64,000 nucleotides of DNA from an uncultured Flavobacteriaceae bacterium (GCA_905479065.1 CAJQLB010000003.1:62001-126000), one strand, 5' to 3'. Counted from the stretch's first letter, positions 52,131-60,718 are shown. Notes: generated by a model not told the origin, from the letters alone. Numbers and translations are program-made.

Positions 52131-52520
52131 CTATTGATTAATGAGAGGTTTTATAGGTGTAAATGTTGTTATTTGTTTTTCATTTTTCGTATTTACGTAA
52201 ATTTGTGTTGTCCAGTGCTCTCCATTATCTAAAATTATAACAAATCTGTAATTCATCCCGCTAACCAATTGTTTTTCTATGTTCACGATGGTACGAATTG
52301 GATAGGGAATATTATTTTCTTTGACTACTAATTTTGCTAAATTTTCAATGGTTTCATTTTTCTCCATTGAAACCCAGTTTCCAACAAGATTTTGTTTTTT
52401 TTGTCCAAAGTTTTCCTCAAATTTCTTGTTTTTGCTTTTAGAGACTGTATTGTTTCGACATTGTGTAAAACAGAAACTAATTGTAATTAACAGGCTATAA
52501 ATTTGAATTTTTTTTAACAT
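52131..52520 (-). CDS. Small lipoprotein of unknown function
   Basis: A 129-residue protein with a lipoprotein signal, lipobox Cys21 (FTQCRNN). The mature part is short, with a Lys-rich linker (SKSKNKKFEENFGQKK) and a single small alpha/beta region (IRTIVNIEKQLVSGMNYRFV, NGEHWTTQIYVNTKNEKQIT). The strand-turn pattern around QLVSGMNYRF recalls cystatin-like proteins, where Q-x-V-x-G is the binding loop (here KQLVSGMNY). This is a weak but real resemblance. It lies 11 bp downstream of the amidohydrolase gene and is probably in its operon. Confidence 0.7.
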   Translation of the reverse strand: MLKKIQIYSLLITISFCFTQCRNNTVSKSKNKKFEENFGQKKQNLVGNWVSMEKNETIENLAKLVVKENNIPYPIRTIVNIEKQLVSGMNYRFVIILDNGEHWTTQIYVNTKNEKQITTFTPIKPLINQ

Positions 52521-52531
52521 GATAATTTTAA

Positions 52532-54292
52532 TTACTGGATATTGTCAATATTATTTTTATCAAAAATGACTTGACCATTTTTATAAGTATTAATAATATT
52601 TAAATTTTCAATCTCTAAGGGATCTATTTTTAAGGGATTTTTATCTAAAACCACAAAATCTGCAACCTTTCCGACTTCTATAGTTCCTTTGCTATCTTCT
52701 TCAAAATGCTGATAAGCAGCCCAATCTGTTAATGTTTTTAATCCGACATAGGCAGATACCCGTTCATCTGGGCCAATAACATCTCCACTCCTGGAGCGAC
52801 GTGTGACAGTCGCAGATAGAACTCGAATTGAACTCGGTAATGCTACTGGTGCATCGTGATGAGAAGTGAATTTTAGGCCTAGTTTTAGGGCTGTGTTTGT
52901 GGGTGATATTTTATAAGCTCTATCTTTTCCCAAAACAGAGTTTACATGCCAGTCTCCCCAATAAAAAGTATGCATCGGGAAAAATGAAGGAAAGATATCT
53001 TGCTCTACAAAGCTTTTTACTTGATCTTCTCTAGCAGTTTGTGCATGAATAATTACGATTCTTCTATCGTCATTACCAAATTCTTTGTTAGCTTTTGATA
53101 TGGCCTTAACATATTGATCTATCGCGGCATCACCATTACAATGCGACATGAGTTGCCAATTGTTTTGGTAGGCGTCAGCAACATGTTTGTAAGCATCTTC
53201 ATCACTCATGCTTGAGTATCCGTGATAGTCTTTATTCTCACCATCAGGAGGAACGTGATAAGCATGTGTTAGCCAAGCTGTTTTTCCTTGAGGAGAACCA
53301 TCTAAATTTAACTTTACTCCACCAATTCTATACCCATTATAATACTTGTTTCCATGGTACTTAGAGGTTGCTGCTTTTCTATTACTTAAAATATCAGGAT
53401 ATGACACGACGTCTAAAATCAGAGCATCACTTTCTGATGCTCTCTCTAGCGCAGCCGTGCCATCAGGTGTCGTCCTTCCTTCTTGGGCAGTTGTATAGCC
53501 AAATGAAGCATATAAGTTTTGTCCTTTCAATAACATGTTGTCTTGTAACTCTGTCGTTACTTTAGGTAAAAAATCTCTAATTAATACTGTAAAATGCGCA
53601 ATTTCCTCTAAGATTCCATTTGGTTCCTGAGAGCCAAGTACTCTTCTAATTTTACCTCCTTTTGGATCTTTTGTTTCAGCGGTGTATCCTGCAATCTCTA
53701 GGCCTTTAGAATTTAAAACATTTAGATGTCCTGATTGATGAATGATTATAACAGGGTAGTCTGTTGTTACAGCATCTAAATCTTCTTTTGTTGGATATCT
53801 GTCTAATTGTGAATCATCATAACCAAAACCAATTACCCAACCTGTTTTTTCAATAAAATCCTTATTTTTTAATATCCAATCTCTCAAAAGTCGTTGTAAA
53901 TCACTGACAGTATTACCTTCGCCGTCTGGTGCTGGTAACATATTTGCAGATAAAGCTTGCAACCCTACATTGAACACGTGGCCATGGCCGTCAATAAACC
54001 CTGGAACCATTGTTTTACCTTCCAAGTTAACCTCAAGGGCTTTACCTCCAAATCTTGCTATTGCCTCTTCTTTGGAACCTGTAAATACTATTTTGCCTTC
54101 TCTTTGAACTACGGCATCAACGTAATTTGGAATATCGCCAGCCATGGTAATGATGTCACCACCATGATAAATAGTTTGTTGTAATTTATAAAGGCCTGTA
54201 GTTGAATTTTCTTTGTTTGTTTTCTCTAGTTGATTACAACTGAATGTAAATATTAATATTACGATAGTGGTGACTAATTTTAGTGTTTTCAT
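52532..54292 (-). CDS. YtcJ-like metal-dependent amidohydrolase, lipoprotein
   Basis: A 586-residue amidohydrolase superfamily enzyme (subgroup amidohydro_3). Lipobox Cys19 (FSCNQLE) puts it on the membrane outside the cytoplasm, unlike most YtcJ proteins. The first metal site is DGHGHV at ~100, followed by IIHQSGHLNVLNS, SHCNGDAAIDQ, IHAQTAREDQ and the catalytic Asp in TSHHDAPVALPSS, all in order. The composite beta domain that flanks the barrel is visible at both ends (GGDIITMAGDIPNYVDAVVQ and VGKVADFVVLDKNPL). Substrates of this subgroup are amides or ureas that are poorly known. The small lipoprotein gene follows. Confidence 0.88.
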   Translation of the reverse strand: MKTLKLVTTIVILIFTFSCNQLEKTNKENSTTGLYKLQQTIYHGGDIITMAGDIPNYVDAVVQREGKIVFTGSKEEAIARFGGKALEVNLEGKTMVPGFIDGHGHVFNVGLQALSANMLPAPDGEGNTVSDLQRLLRDWILKNKDFIEKTGWVIGFGYDDSQLDRYPTKEDLDAVTTDYPVIIIHQSGHLNVLNSKGLEIAGYTAETKDPKGGKIRRVLGSQEPNGILEEIAHFTVLIRDFLPKVTTELQDNMLLKGQNLYASFGYTTAQEGRTTPDGTAALERASESDALILDVVSYPDILSNRKAATSKYHGNKYYNGYRIGGVKLNLDGSPQGKTAWLTHAYHVPPDGENKDYHGYSSMSDEDAYKHVADAYQNNWQLMSHCNGDAAIDQYVKAISKANKEFGNDDRRIVIIHAQTAREDQVKSFVEQDIFPSFFPMHTFYWGDWHVNSVLGKDRAYKISPTNTALKLGLKFTSHHDAPVALPSSIRVLSATVTRRSRSGDVIGPDERVSAYVGLKTLTDWAAYQHFEEDSKGTIEVGKVADFVVLDKNPLKIDPLEIENLNIINTYKNGQVIFDKNNIDNIQ

Positions 54293-54699
54293 AAAATTTT
54301 GTTTAAGGATTTATGCTATGTACTGACAACAAAACATTTATAAGTCAAATTTGAAAGGGACAATATAAAAATAGAAAGTAGTTGCTGAAGTTTAATAGAC
54401 ATCTGTATTCTTTGTCGTGAATTAGATGTTTTTGGAACTTTTTTTAAAAGATTAACATCAAAATTGGAGCAGTACAAAAAAAATACCATTAAAAAATACC
54501 ATACCTCACCTGAAAAAATAATTTGAATGCTGTAGCATAACATCATGAGTGCCTTTAGCATCATTAAAATTTAAGAAAAACAAGCGCTAAGAACATATGA
54601 ATTATTACAATATCATTAAATTTATGGTTAATATTTTAGTTTTTAATTTGATTATTTAGAGACTTAAGCAAAACACAAAGACCATAAAAATTATTAATA
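54293..54699. other. Intergenic stretch of 407 bp, no gene supported
   Basis: Lies between the divergent amidohydrolase and galactokinase genes. The only open frame (82 codons, minus strand, 54316-54564) has no family resemblance and no good start context. I see no TAnnTTTG at suitable distance from galK, and no RNA gene. Confidence 0.5.
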
Positions 54700-55827
54700 A
54701 TGTTAGCTGTAAATTCTTTTGTAAGTGAGGTAGTTGTTCAATCACCCGGTAGGATAAATTTTATTGGAGAACATCTTGACTATAATGGTGGTCACGTACT
54801 TCCTGCCGCTATGAATCAAAAAATCACATTAAAATTTAGGAAAAATAATAGTCATATGTGCCATGTGACATCTATCCTATTGAAGAATGATTTTAAAATT
54901 GATTTAAATAATTTAGTCAAAACCGATACGCAATGGCATAACTTTATTCTCGGGGTGTTATTTCATATTAACGTACTTAAACCAAATATCTTAAAAGGTT
55001 TTGATTGCATCATAGAAAGTGATTTAGCATTAGGAGCTGGTTTAAGCTCATCAGCAGCATTGGAATGTGGTTTAGCAAAAGGGATTAATGAGTTATTTAA
55101 AATTGGATTAACTGACACAGAACTCATTGAGCTATCAAGAGATACTGAGCATACCTTTATTGGTGCCAAATGTGGAATAATGGATCAATTTGCAGTTATT
55201 AAAGGGAAAAAAAATCATCTTTTATTTTTAAATTGTGAGACCTTAGCGTACGATTTAATAGAAGTTGATTTTAAACCTTACATCATCGTGTTATTAAATT
55301 CAAATGTGTCACACAACTTAGCTAATAGTGCATACAATAGGAGAAGAGATGAATGTTCCATTGCACTGACAATTATCAAGAAAAAATACCCCAACTATAA
55401 GTTTTTATCAAAAGTTCCTCTAGAAATTTTAAATGAATTTGAACATGTGCTTTCAGACGAAATATACCATCGGGCATTGTATGTCATTGAAGAAAACAAA
55501 AGGTCAATAAATGCAGTAGCTCACCTAAAAAACTTTGACTTTATAAATTTCGGAAATTGTTTGTATCAATCGCATTACGGTCTACAACAACACTATGAGG
55601 TGAGTTGTGAGGAACTTGATTTTTTAGTGGAACTTACTAAAGGTTTAGATTATGTTTTGGGATCTCGAATGATGGGTGGGGGATTTGGTGGTTGCACGAT
55701 TAATATAGTTCATTCAACTCATGTTGATCAGTTTATTGAGGACACCAAAGGAGCTTACAGGAAAACATACAACAAAGAATTGTCTGCGATAATAACAACA
55801 ATTGATGATGGCGCATGCATTGTTTAA
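54700..55827 (+). CDS. galK: Galactokinase (GHMP kinase family)
   Basis: A 375-residue cytoplasmic enzyme that phosphorylates galactose at C1 with ATP. The galactokinase signature GRINFIGEHLDY is at 17-28, the GHMP ATP-binding loop LGAGLSSSAALE at 111-122, the catalytic Asp162 in CGIMDQFAV, and the third motif GGGFGGC near 331-337. The EHLDY form (where many have EHTDY) and length 375 are within family range. No galT, galE or galM is adjacent, so this is an isolated galK. A small ORF starts one base after its stop. N-acetylgalactosamine kinase is a close alternative, but the EHxDY signature suits both. Confidence 0.92.
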   Translation: MLAVNSFVSEVVVQSPGRINFIGEHLDYNGGHVLPAAMNQKITLKFRKNNSHMCHVTSILLKNDFKIDLNNLVKTDTQWHNFILGVLFHINVLKPNILKGFDCIIESDLALGAGLSSSAALECGLAKGINELFKIGLTDTELIELSRDTEHTFIGAKCGIMDQFAVIKGKKNHLLFLNCETLAYDLIEVDFKPYIIVLLNSNVSHNLANSAYNRRRDECSIALTIIKKKYPNYKFLSKVPLEILNEFEHVLSDEIYHRALYVIEENKRSINAVAHLKNFDFINFGNCLYQSHYGLQQHYEVSCEELDFLVELTKGLDYVLGSRMMGGGFGGCTINIVHSTHVDQFIEDTKGAYRKTYNKELSAIITTIDDGACIV

Positions 55828-55828
55828 A

Positions 55829-55957
55829 ATGATTGTCACATTAGAGCAACATCAAAACAATCTTAATTTTCTTGGTTTAAAATCGGAACAAACAAAAGTG
55901 ATAGTCAAAGAACATATTGCAAGTTATTTAAGTTCGTTTAGGGTATATTTTTTATGA
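55829..55957 (+). CDS. Possible 42-residue ORF directly after galK
   Basis: ATG at 55829, one base after the galK stop (TAAAATG), TGA at 55955. The protein is helical and charged (MIVTLEQHQNNLNFLGL, then KVIVKEHIASYLSSF), with no membrane helix and no family I know. The coupled position is the main support. It might be a chance frame or a worn remnant of a longer gene. Confidence 0.25.
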   Translation: MIVTLEQHQNNLNFLGLKSEQTKVIVKEHIASYLSSFRVYFL

Positions 55958-55972
55958 TACGTTAATAAATAC

Positions 55973-56006
55973 AAAAAGCTCACAAACATTGTGTCTGTGA
56001 GCTTTT
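55973..56006 (-). terminator. Terminator of tRNA-Ser
   Basis: Stem AAAAGCTCACA (55974-55984) and TGTGAGCTTTT (55996-56006) with an 11-base loop, followed on the minus strand by a T run. It is 23 bp beyond the 3' end of tRNA-Ser and can also stop transcription from galK. Confidence 0.75.
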
Positions 56007-56028
56007 ATTAAAAGAGTAACTCTTTTCG

Positions 56029-56113
56029 CGGAGAAAGAGGGATTCGAACCCCCGGAGGTGTGACCCTCAACAGTTTTCAAGACTGCCGCATTCGACCACT
56101 CTGCCATTTCTCC
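56029..56113 (-). tRNA. tRNA-Ser (anticodon TGA)
   Basis: An 85-base class II tRNA. Acceptor GGAGAAA pairs fully with TTTCTCC, discriminator G at 56029. The anticodon stem GCAGT/ACTGT encloses loop CTTGAAA, giving TGA. A long variable arm (TTGAGGGTCACACCTC region) and T loop TTCGAAT identify the serine isoacceptor. CCA is not encoded. Confidence 0.95.
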
Positions 56114-56124
56114 GATTGCGGTTG

Positions 56125-56156
56125 CAAATATAGAACCCTTTTTTATTTCATTCAAA
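56125..56156 (-). promoter_or_regulatory. Promoter of tRNA-Ser
   Basis: On the minus strand TTTG (56153-56156), 20 bp, then TATATTTG (56125-56132), close to the TTTG-N19-TAnnTTTG consensus. The tRNA starts 12 bases downstream. Confidence 0.75.
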
Positions 56157-56298
56157 TTAAAATCTAATTTTTTGAAACATTTTTGTGGAAAACACCCCTA
56201 TTCATGGTATGCTTTAATTCATAAGAGGTATTAAAATTTTATTAAAATGACCTTACACAGAATTAAACGGTTGTACTTTCGCTATTAAAAAGTTAATT

Positions 56299-56928
56299 AT
56301 GGATGTTATTGATCAATTACAGTGGCGTTATGCTACAAAAAAGTTTGATGAAACACTGCTTCTGTCTAAAGAAAAAATAGCAACATTAAAAGAGGCATTT
56401 AATCTAACTGCCACTTCATATGGTCTTCAACCAGTAAAATTAGTGATACTTAGTAACAAGGAACTTCAATGCCAATTGGTGCCACATACAATGAATCAGC
56501 AGCAAGTAGCTCAGGCATCCCATGTCTTAATTTTTTGTATTGAAGAGCAGATTGATCAAGCCTACATTGCCTCTTACTTTAATCGTGTGAAAGGTATTAG
56601 ACAGACTCCAGACAGAGTTTTACAGCCATTCAAACAATTTTTAATAAACGATTTTGAAAAATTAAATCAAAATCAAATAGAGTTATGGGCTATGAAACAA
56701 GCTTATTTGACTATGGGTAATCTGTTAACGGTATGTGCAGTTGAGCGTATTGACGCTTGTCCAATGGAAGGGTTTGATCCCGATCAATATGACCAACTTC
56801 TTGAGTTAAATAAACGAGGTCTGAAGTCGGTGTTAGTGATGCCAGTAGGTCACCGTGCAGCTGATGATGCTTTTGCTGATTTGAAAAAAGTAAGAAAAGA
56901 GCTAAAAAATAGTGTTATCGATTTATAA
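56299..56928 (+). CDS. NAD(P)H-dependent oxidoreductase, nitroreductase family (NfsB-like)
   Basis: A 209-residue FMN flavoprotein. The N-terminal WRYATKKFDE segment carries the FMN-phosphate-binding Arg/Lys pattern of nitroreductases; TATSYGLQPVKLVIL, HTMNQQQVAQASHVLIFC, WAMKQAYLTMGNLL and CPMEGFDPDQYDQLL follow, each diagnostic for the NfsB/FRP subfamily. These enzymes use NAD(P)H to reduce quinones, nitro compounds or flavin. It is cytoplasmic and single. Substrate is not readable. A 303-bp gap follows. Confidence 0.92.
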   Translation: MDVIDQLQWRYATKKFDETLLLSKEKIATLKEAFNLTATSYGLQPVKLVILSNKELQCQLVPHTMNQQQVAQASHVLIFCIEEQIDQAYIASYFNRVKGIRQTPDRVLQPFKQFLINDFEKLNQNQIELWAMKQAYLTMGNLLTVCAVERIDACPMEGFDPDQYDQLLELNKRGLKSVLVMPVGHRAADDAFADLKKVRKELKNSVIDL

Positions 56929-57231
56929 TTTTAAGAATACATCATACAATAAAGCATTTTATTTGTAGACCTATCATTATTCGTCTTTATAGATAGCAAT
57001 TAGTTTACTAACTAGTGATTAACTAATTTTTTTTAAAGAATAATTATTTTTTACGAAATAAGCTTCGATTAGCGCAGAGATTGTAGGATGATCCATACAC
57101 TATAAAATTAATAGGAAACAAATTTTGTGGTGACACATCTGCAATCATTTCACAAATGATTGAAAGAACAAATAGGGCCATATTCATTAGGCCAAATTTC
57201 CAATGAGATTCCGTGCTATAGAGTTTGATAA
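56929..57231. other. Intergenic stretch of 303 bp with a possible terminator and a possible small ORF
   Basis: Convergent space between the nitroreductase and DASS genes. A weak hairpin TTAGTT (57000-57005) with AACTAA (57021-57026) followed by eight T bases could end the nitroreductase transcript. The minus strand holds a 47-codon frame at 57044-57187, listed separately. Confidence 0.45.
57044..57187 (-). CDS. Possible 47-residue ORF after the DASS transporter gene
   Basis: ATG at 57187, TAA at 57044. The frame is in fact open further upstream into the end of the transporter gene, without a Met. It begins with a moderately hydrophobic run (MNMALFVLSIICEMIADV) and ends in a basic tail (LFRKK). 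No family is recognised. It would be the last cistron of the hydrolase-dehydrogenase-transporter operon. Confidence 0.22.
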   Translation of the reverse strand: MNMALFVLSIICEMIADVSPQNLFPINFIVYGSSYNLCANRSLFRKK

Positions 57232-58707
57232 TTACCCTAATGATGCTATAAACTCAAATACTAAAGGGTCAAAGCCCCATAAAAAGGGCAATAGAAAATA
57301 AACAAAAAGGGTCAATAAAATAATAGATAATATGTTCATCCATATCCCTGTTTTCATCATATCAGGAATGCGCAAATAACCTGAGCCAAAAACAACCGCG
57401 TTTGGAGGGGTCGCTACAGGTAACATAAAAGCACACGAAGCAGCAACGGTTGCCGCAACCATCAAAACGAATGGATGTACATTAATGACCTCTGCCATGG
57501 GATATAAAATAGGTAATAACATAGCTGTTGTTGCCAGATTAGAAGTAATTTCTGTAAGAAAATTAACAGAAGTTATCAAAACAAAAACTAATAAAAGAAG
57601 TGAAATACCGTCCAGTAAAGTCATTTGAGAACCGATCCACAGAGCTAAGCCACTCTCTTTAAAACCTGAAGCTAATGCCATTCCTCCACCAAATAATAAT
57701 AAAATTCCCCAAGGTAATTTGACAGCCTCTTTCCAATTTAACAGGCGCCTATCCTTATTCTTGGTAGGTAATAAAAAAAGTATGAGAGCACTTATTAAAC
57801 CAATAATTGTGTCATCAATCGCCGGCATAATAGAATTTAGAAAAAAGGAGCGACTAATCCAGGCCAGTGCCGTTAAGGTAAAAACTCCTGCCACCAATCT
57901 CTCTTCATAGCTAATTGGACCTAATGCCTTTAATTGTTTCGTAATATCTGCTCGCCCATCAGGAAAAGATTTTTGTTTAAATTTAAAGGAAATACTCGTT
58001 AAGTATTTCCAGCATAGAAATAATAATACTACGGAGATAGGAAAGCCAAATTTAAACCATTGGGCAAAAGTAATTTCATATCCAAAGGTCTCTTCAACGA
58101 CGCCTGCGAGTACCAAATTAGGGGGTGTTCCAATCAAAGTACTCATGCCTCCAATGGTAGCACTATAGGCAATTGCCAACATCAAGGCTTTTCCAAAAAT
58201 CTGATTTTCATCTTCTATAGTCTTTGGATTATCTCTTAATTGTGCCACGATTGCCATACCGATTGGCAACATCATAACAGTCGTAGCCGTATTGGAAATC
58301 CACATCGACATAAATGCAGTTGCCACCATAAAACCGAGTATGATATTAACGATATTGGTGCCGATGAAATTAATGATATTTAAAGCTATGCGTTTGTGTA
58401 AATTCCATTTTTCTATGGCAATGGCAATGATAAAGCCTCCTACATACAGAAAGACATATTTGTGACCAAAGGAGGCGGTGGTGTTTGACAAATCTAAGCC
58501 ACCTGTTAAAGGAAACAAAATAATGGGCAATAAGGCAGTTACAGCAATAGGAATAGCCTCTGTAATCCACCAAATTGCTATCCATGATGTAGATGCTAAA
58601 ATGGCATTTGCTCTGGGACTTAAACCTTCAGGATGAAAGAAAAGTAGAATTATTAGGAATGTCAAAGGACCTGAAATTAAGCCGATATTTTTTGAATTGA
58701 TAGTCAT
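57232..58707 (-). CDS. DASS/SLC13 family anion (dicarboxylate):sodium symporter
   Basis: About 491 residues from the ATG at 58707 (MTINSKNIG); the upstream Met at 58746 would overlap the dehydrogenase gene. About 11-12 membrane segments. The family marks are the SNT motif in MWISNTATTVMMLPIGMA, a second SNLATTAM repeat in EITSNLATTAMLLPILYP, and MLPVATPPNAVVFGSG near the C-terminus. The two S-N-x/A-T-T repeats bind Na+ and the carboxylate substrate in VcINDY-like transporters, so succinate, malate, tartrate or similar acids are the expected load. It follows the tartrate/malate dehydrogenase gene (gap of 16 bp with this start), which fits uptake of the dehydrogenase substrate. Confidence 0.93.
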   Translation of the reverse strand: MTINSKNIGLISGPLTFLIILLFFHPEGLSPRANAILASTSWIAIWWITEAIPIAVTALLPIILFPLTGGLDLSNTTASFGHKYVFLYVGGFIIAIAIEKWNLHKRIALNIINFIGTNIVNIILGFMVATAFMSMWISNTATTVMMLPIGMAIVAQLRDNPKTIEDENQIFGKALMLAIAYSATIGGMSTLIGTPPNLVLAGVVEETFGYEITFAQWFKFGFPISVVLLFLCWKYLTSISFKFKQKSFPDGRADITKQLKALGPISYEERLVAGVFTLTALAWISRSFFLNSIMPAIDDTIIGLISALILFLLPTKNKDRRLLNWKEAVKLPWGILLLFGGGMALASGFKESGLALWIGSQMTLLDGISLLLLVFVLITSVNFLTEITSNLATTAMLLPILYPMAEVINVHPFVLMVAATVAASCAFMLPVATPPNAVVFGSGYLRIPDMMKTGIWMNILSIILLTLFVYFLLPFLWGFDPLVFEFIASLG

Positions 58708-58723
58708 ATTCGATTGGTTAAAA

Positions 58724-59782
58724 TTAGGACTGAGCAATTTGCTCAATAATCGCTTTCGTAACGTCTTGTGTGCCAGCAGTACCTCCTAAATCTCTTGTTA
58801 AAATATCTCCTTTTTCGGTTATATTTTCAATTGCATTTACTATCAATTTAGCGCCTTCCGTTTCTCCCAAATGATCTAACATCATTGCGGCTGTCCAAAT
58901 ACAAGCAATTGGGTTGGCTAATTTTTTTCCTGCTATATCTGGTGCACTTCCGTGAACGGGTTCAAACATGCTAGGGAATTCTTTCTCAGGGTTTATATTT
59001 GCACCTGGTGCGATTCCCATTCCTCCAACAACAGCAGGTCCTAAATCTGATAAAATATCTCCAAATAAATTACTAGCTACCACCACATCAAACCAGTCAG
59101 GATGTTGAACAAAATGTGCTGCTAATATATCAATATGAAATTGGTCAGTAAACACGTCAGGGTATTTTATACTCATAGCTTTATAACGTTCATCCCAATA
59201 AGGCATTGTGTGGATGATCCCATTCGATTTGGTAGCACTCGTTAATTTTTTACCTCTTTTATTAGCTAATTCAAAGGCATATTTCATAACTCTGTCAACA
59301 CCTCGTCTAGTAAAAATACTTTCTTGTACCGCCAATTCGTGATCTGTTCCCTCATATAATCGCCCACCAATGGAAGAATATTCTCCTTCATTATTTTCCC
59401 GTACAATGTAAAAATCTACAGGGCCTGGGTTTTTTAATGGAGATGCTACTCCTTTCAATAATTTAACTGGTCGTAGATTAACATACTGTTGAAAATTTCT
59501 TCTAATTGGAATTAATAAACCCCACAAAGATATATGATCTGGTACACCCGGATAGCCAACTGCTCCTAAAAAAATACTATCACTATCTCTTAACCGCTCC
59601 AAACCGTCTTCAGGCATCATTTTGCCGTATTTCTTAAAATACTCGCAAGAATAGTCGTGATTTTTAAATTTTAGTTGGAAACCGCATTTAGCAGCTATAG
59701 CGTTTAAAATCTTTACTGATTCCGGAATGACTTCTTTACCAATTCCATCTCCAGGAATAGTAGCAATTTGATAGGTATTCAT
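58724..59782 (-). CDS. Tartrate dehydrogenase / D-malate dehydrogenase (decarboxylating)
   Basis: A 352-residue enzyme of the isocitrate/isopropylmalate dehydrogenase family. The N-terminal ATIPGDGIGKEVIP, the substrate-Arg region GLLIPIRRNFQQYVNLRPVK, the VRENNEGEYSSIGGRLYEGT block, catalytic SATKSNG and metal-binding Asp residues in NLFGDILSDLGP are all in place. The G-E-Y-S-S-x-G-G form is that of the tartrate dehydrogenase/D-malate decarboxylase group (TtuC/DmlA), not of leucine synthesis LeuB. Known activities of the group are oxidation of tartrate to oxaloglycolate, decarboxylation of meso-tartrate to D-glycerate and of D-malate to pyruvate, with NAD+. It lies between the hydrolase (18 bp) and the DASS transporter, and a glycerate kinase is 1.6 kb away. 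Confidence 0.9.
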   Translation of the reverse strand: MNTYQIATIPGDGIGKEVIPESVKILNAIAAKCGFQLKFKNHDYSCEYFKKYGKMMPEDGLERLRDSDSIFLGAVGYPGVPDHISLWGLLIPIRRNFQQYVNLRPVKLLKGVASPLKNPGPVDFYIVRENNEGEYSSIGGRLYEGTDHELAVQESIFTRRGVDRVMKYAFELANKRGKKLTSATKSNGIIHTMPYWDERYKAMSIKYPDVFTDQFHIDILAAHFVQHPDWFDVVVASNLFGDILSDLGPAVVGGMGIAPGANINPEKEFPSMFEPVHGSAPDIAGKKLANPIACIWTAAMMLDHLGETEGAKLIVNAIENITEKGDILTRDLGGTAGTQDVTKAIIEQIAQS

Positions 59783-59800
59783 TTGATTTAAATTAAAAAT

Positions 59801-60670
59801 TTACAAAAAAGAAAGCAAAGCAGCTAAAGTCTCTTTTGGTGCTTCCTCTGGCAAATAATGACCACAAGATAGGCTATAACCACTAACATTTGTTGCCCAT
59901 TTTTTCCATTCTGCTATGACATCATATTTATTTCCCACGAAACCTTTTGTACCCCAAATTGCCAGCACAGGGCAGGCTATTTTATGCCCATTATCTAAAT
60001 CAATTTGGTCGTGGTCTAAGTCTATTGAAGCAGAAGCGCGATAATCTTCGCAACTTGCATGGATGGTCTCTGGTGTCAAACAGCGCAGATATTCTGCAAA
60101 GGCAGTTTTCGTAAATGCACCATTATCTCTTCCCCATTGACCAAATTTTTTATTGAGAAAATACATGGGGTCTGCGTTAATCATCCGCTCAGGAATATCT
60201 GCGGGCTGAATTAGAAAAAACCAATGATAATAGGCTTTTGCAAAATCCATATCCGTTGTTTTGTACATGGTATAGGTCGGTGCGATATCCATTACCACTA
60301 ATTTCTCAACACTTTCAGGATAGTCTAATGCTAAACGATGTCCCACTCTCCCTCCTCGGTCGTGGCCGATCAGTAAAAACCTATCAAACCCCAAATTTTT
60401 CATTAATTGAACTTGGTCCTCAGCCATTGCTCTTTTTGAATAAGGTTCGTGCTTTTTATCTGTAGGAGGTTTACTACTATCGCCGTAGCCTCTAAGATCA
60501 CTTGCAACAACCGTATATTTTGTAGCTAAAGTAGGTGCAATTTTATGCCAAATAATATGAGTTTGTGGATACCCATGTAATAGCAGTAATGGTGGACCAC
60601 TTCCACCGATAACATAAGTGATATTGACATTATTAACCTTAGCAAATGACTTTTTAAAGCTTTTAAACAT
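59801..60670 (-). CDS. Haloacetate/fluoroacetate dehalogenase-type alpha/beta hydrolase
   Basis: 289 residues from the ATG at 60670 (MFKSFKKSF); the longer frame to 60748 crosses the regulator promoter and is rejected. The fold shows the oxyanion motif HGYPQT and the nucleophile elbow GHDRGGR, with Asp104 as nucleophile instead of Ser. Compared with fluoroacetate dehalogenase RPA1163 (Asp110, Arg111, Arg114, Asp134, His155, Trp156, Tyr219, His280), every position has a match at constant offset: Asp104, Arg105, Arg108, Asp128, His149, Trp150, Tyr210, His271. These are the nucleophile, carboxylate clamp, halide pocket and charge relay. It should hydrolyse a 2-halo acid (or open an epoxide acid) by ester formation on Asp. 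It is first in an operon with a tartrate/malate dehydrogenase and a DASS carrier. Confidence 0.88.
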   Translation of the reverse strand: MFKSFKKSFAKVNNVNITYVIGGSGPPLLLLHGYPQTHIIWHKIAPTLATKYTVVASDLRGYGDSSKPPTDKKHEPYSKRAMAEDQVQLMKNLGFDRFLLIGHDRGGRVGHRLALDYPESVEKLVVMDIAPTYTMYKTTDMDFAKAYYHWFFLIQPADIPERMINADPMYFLNKKFGQWGRDNGAFTKTAFAEYLRCLTPETIHASCEDYRASASIDLDHDQIDLDNGHKIACPVLAIWGTKGFVGNKYDVIAEWKKWATNVSGYSLSCGHYLPEEAPKETLAALLSFL

Positions 60671-60693
60671 CTGTAAATTATTTATAACTTTGT

Positions 60694-60718
60694 ACTTATA
60701 AGACGAAAGTCTCACAAA
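60694..60718. promoter_or_regulatory. Operator-like repeat 1 (TetR site candidate)
   Basis: First of two 25-bp copies that match at 22 of 25 positions; both end in AAAGTCTCACAAA. Weak dyad symmetry (TTATAAGA and TCTCACAA halves). It overlaps the start region and the -7 element of the divergent hydrolase promoter. Confidence 0.6.

Noticed and set aside
54316-54564. 82-codon frame on the minus strand upstream of galK
   Set aside because: Composition does not look coding, no family, no coupling to a neighbour; the frame lies in an AT-rich gap.
55952-56155. 67-codon minus-strand frame over tRNA-Ser
   Set aside because: It only reads through the tRNA gene and its terminator and promoter.
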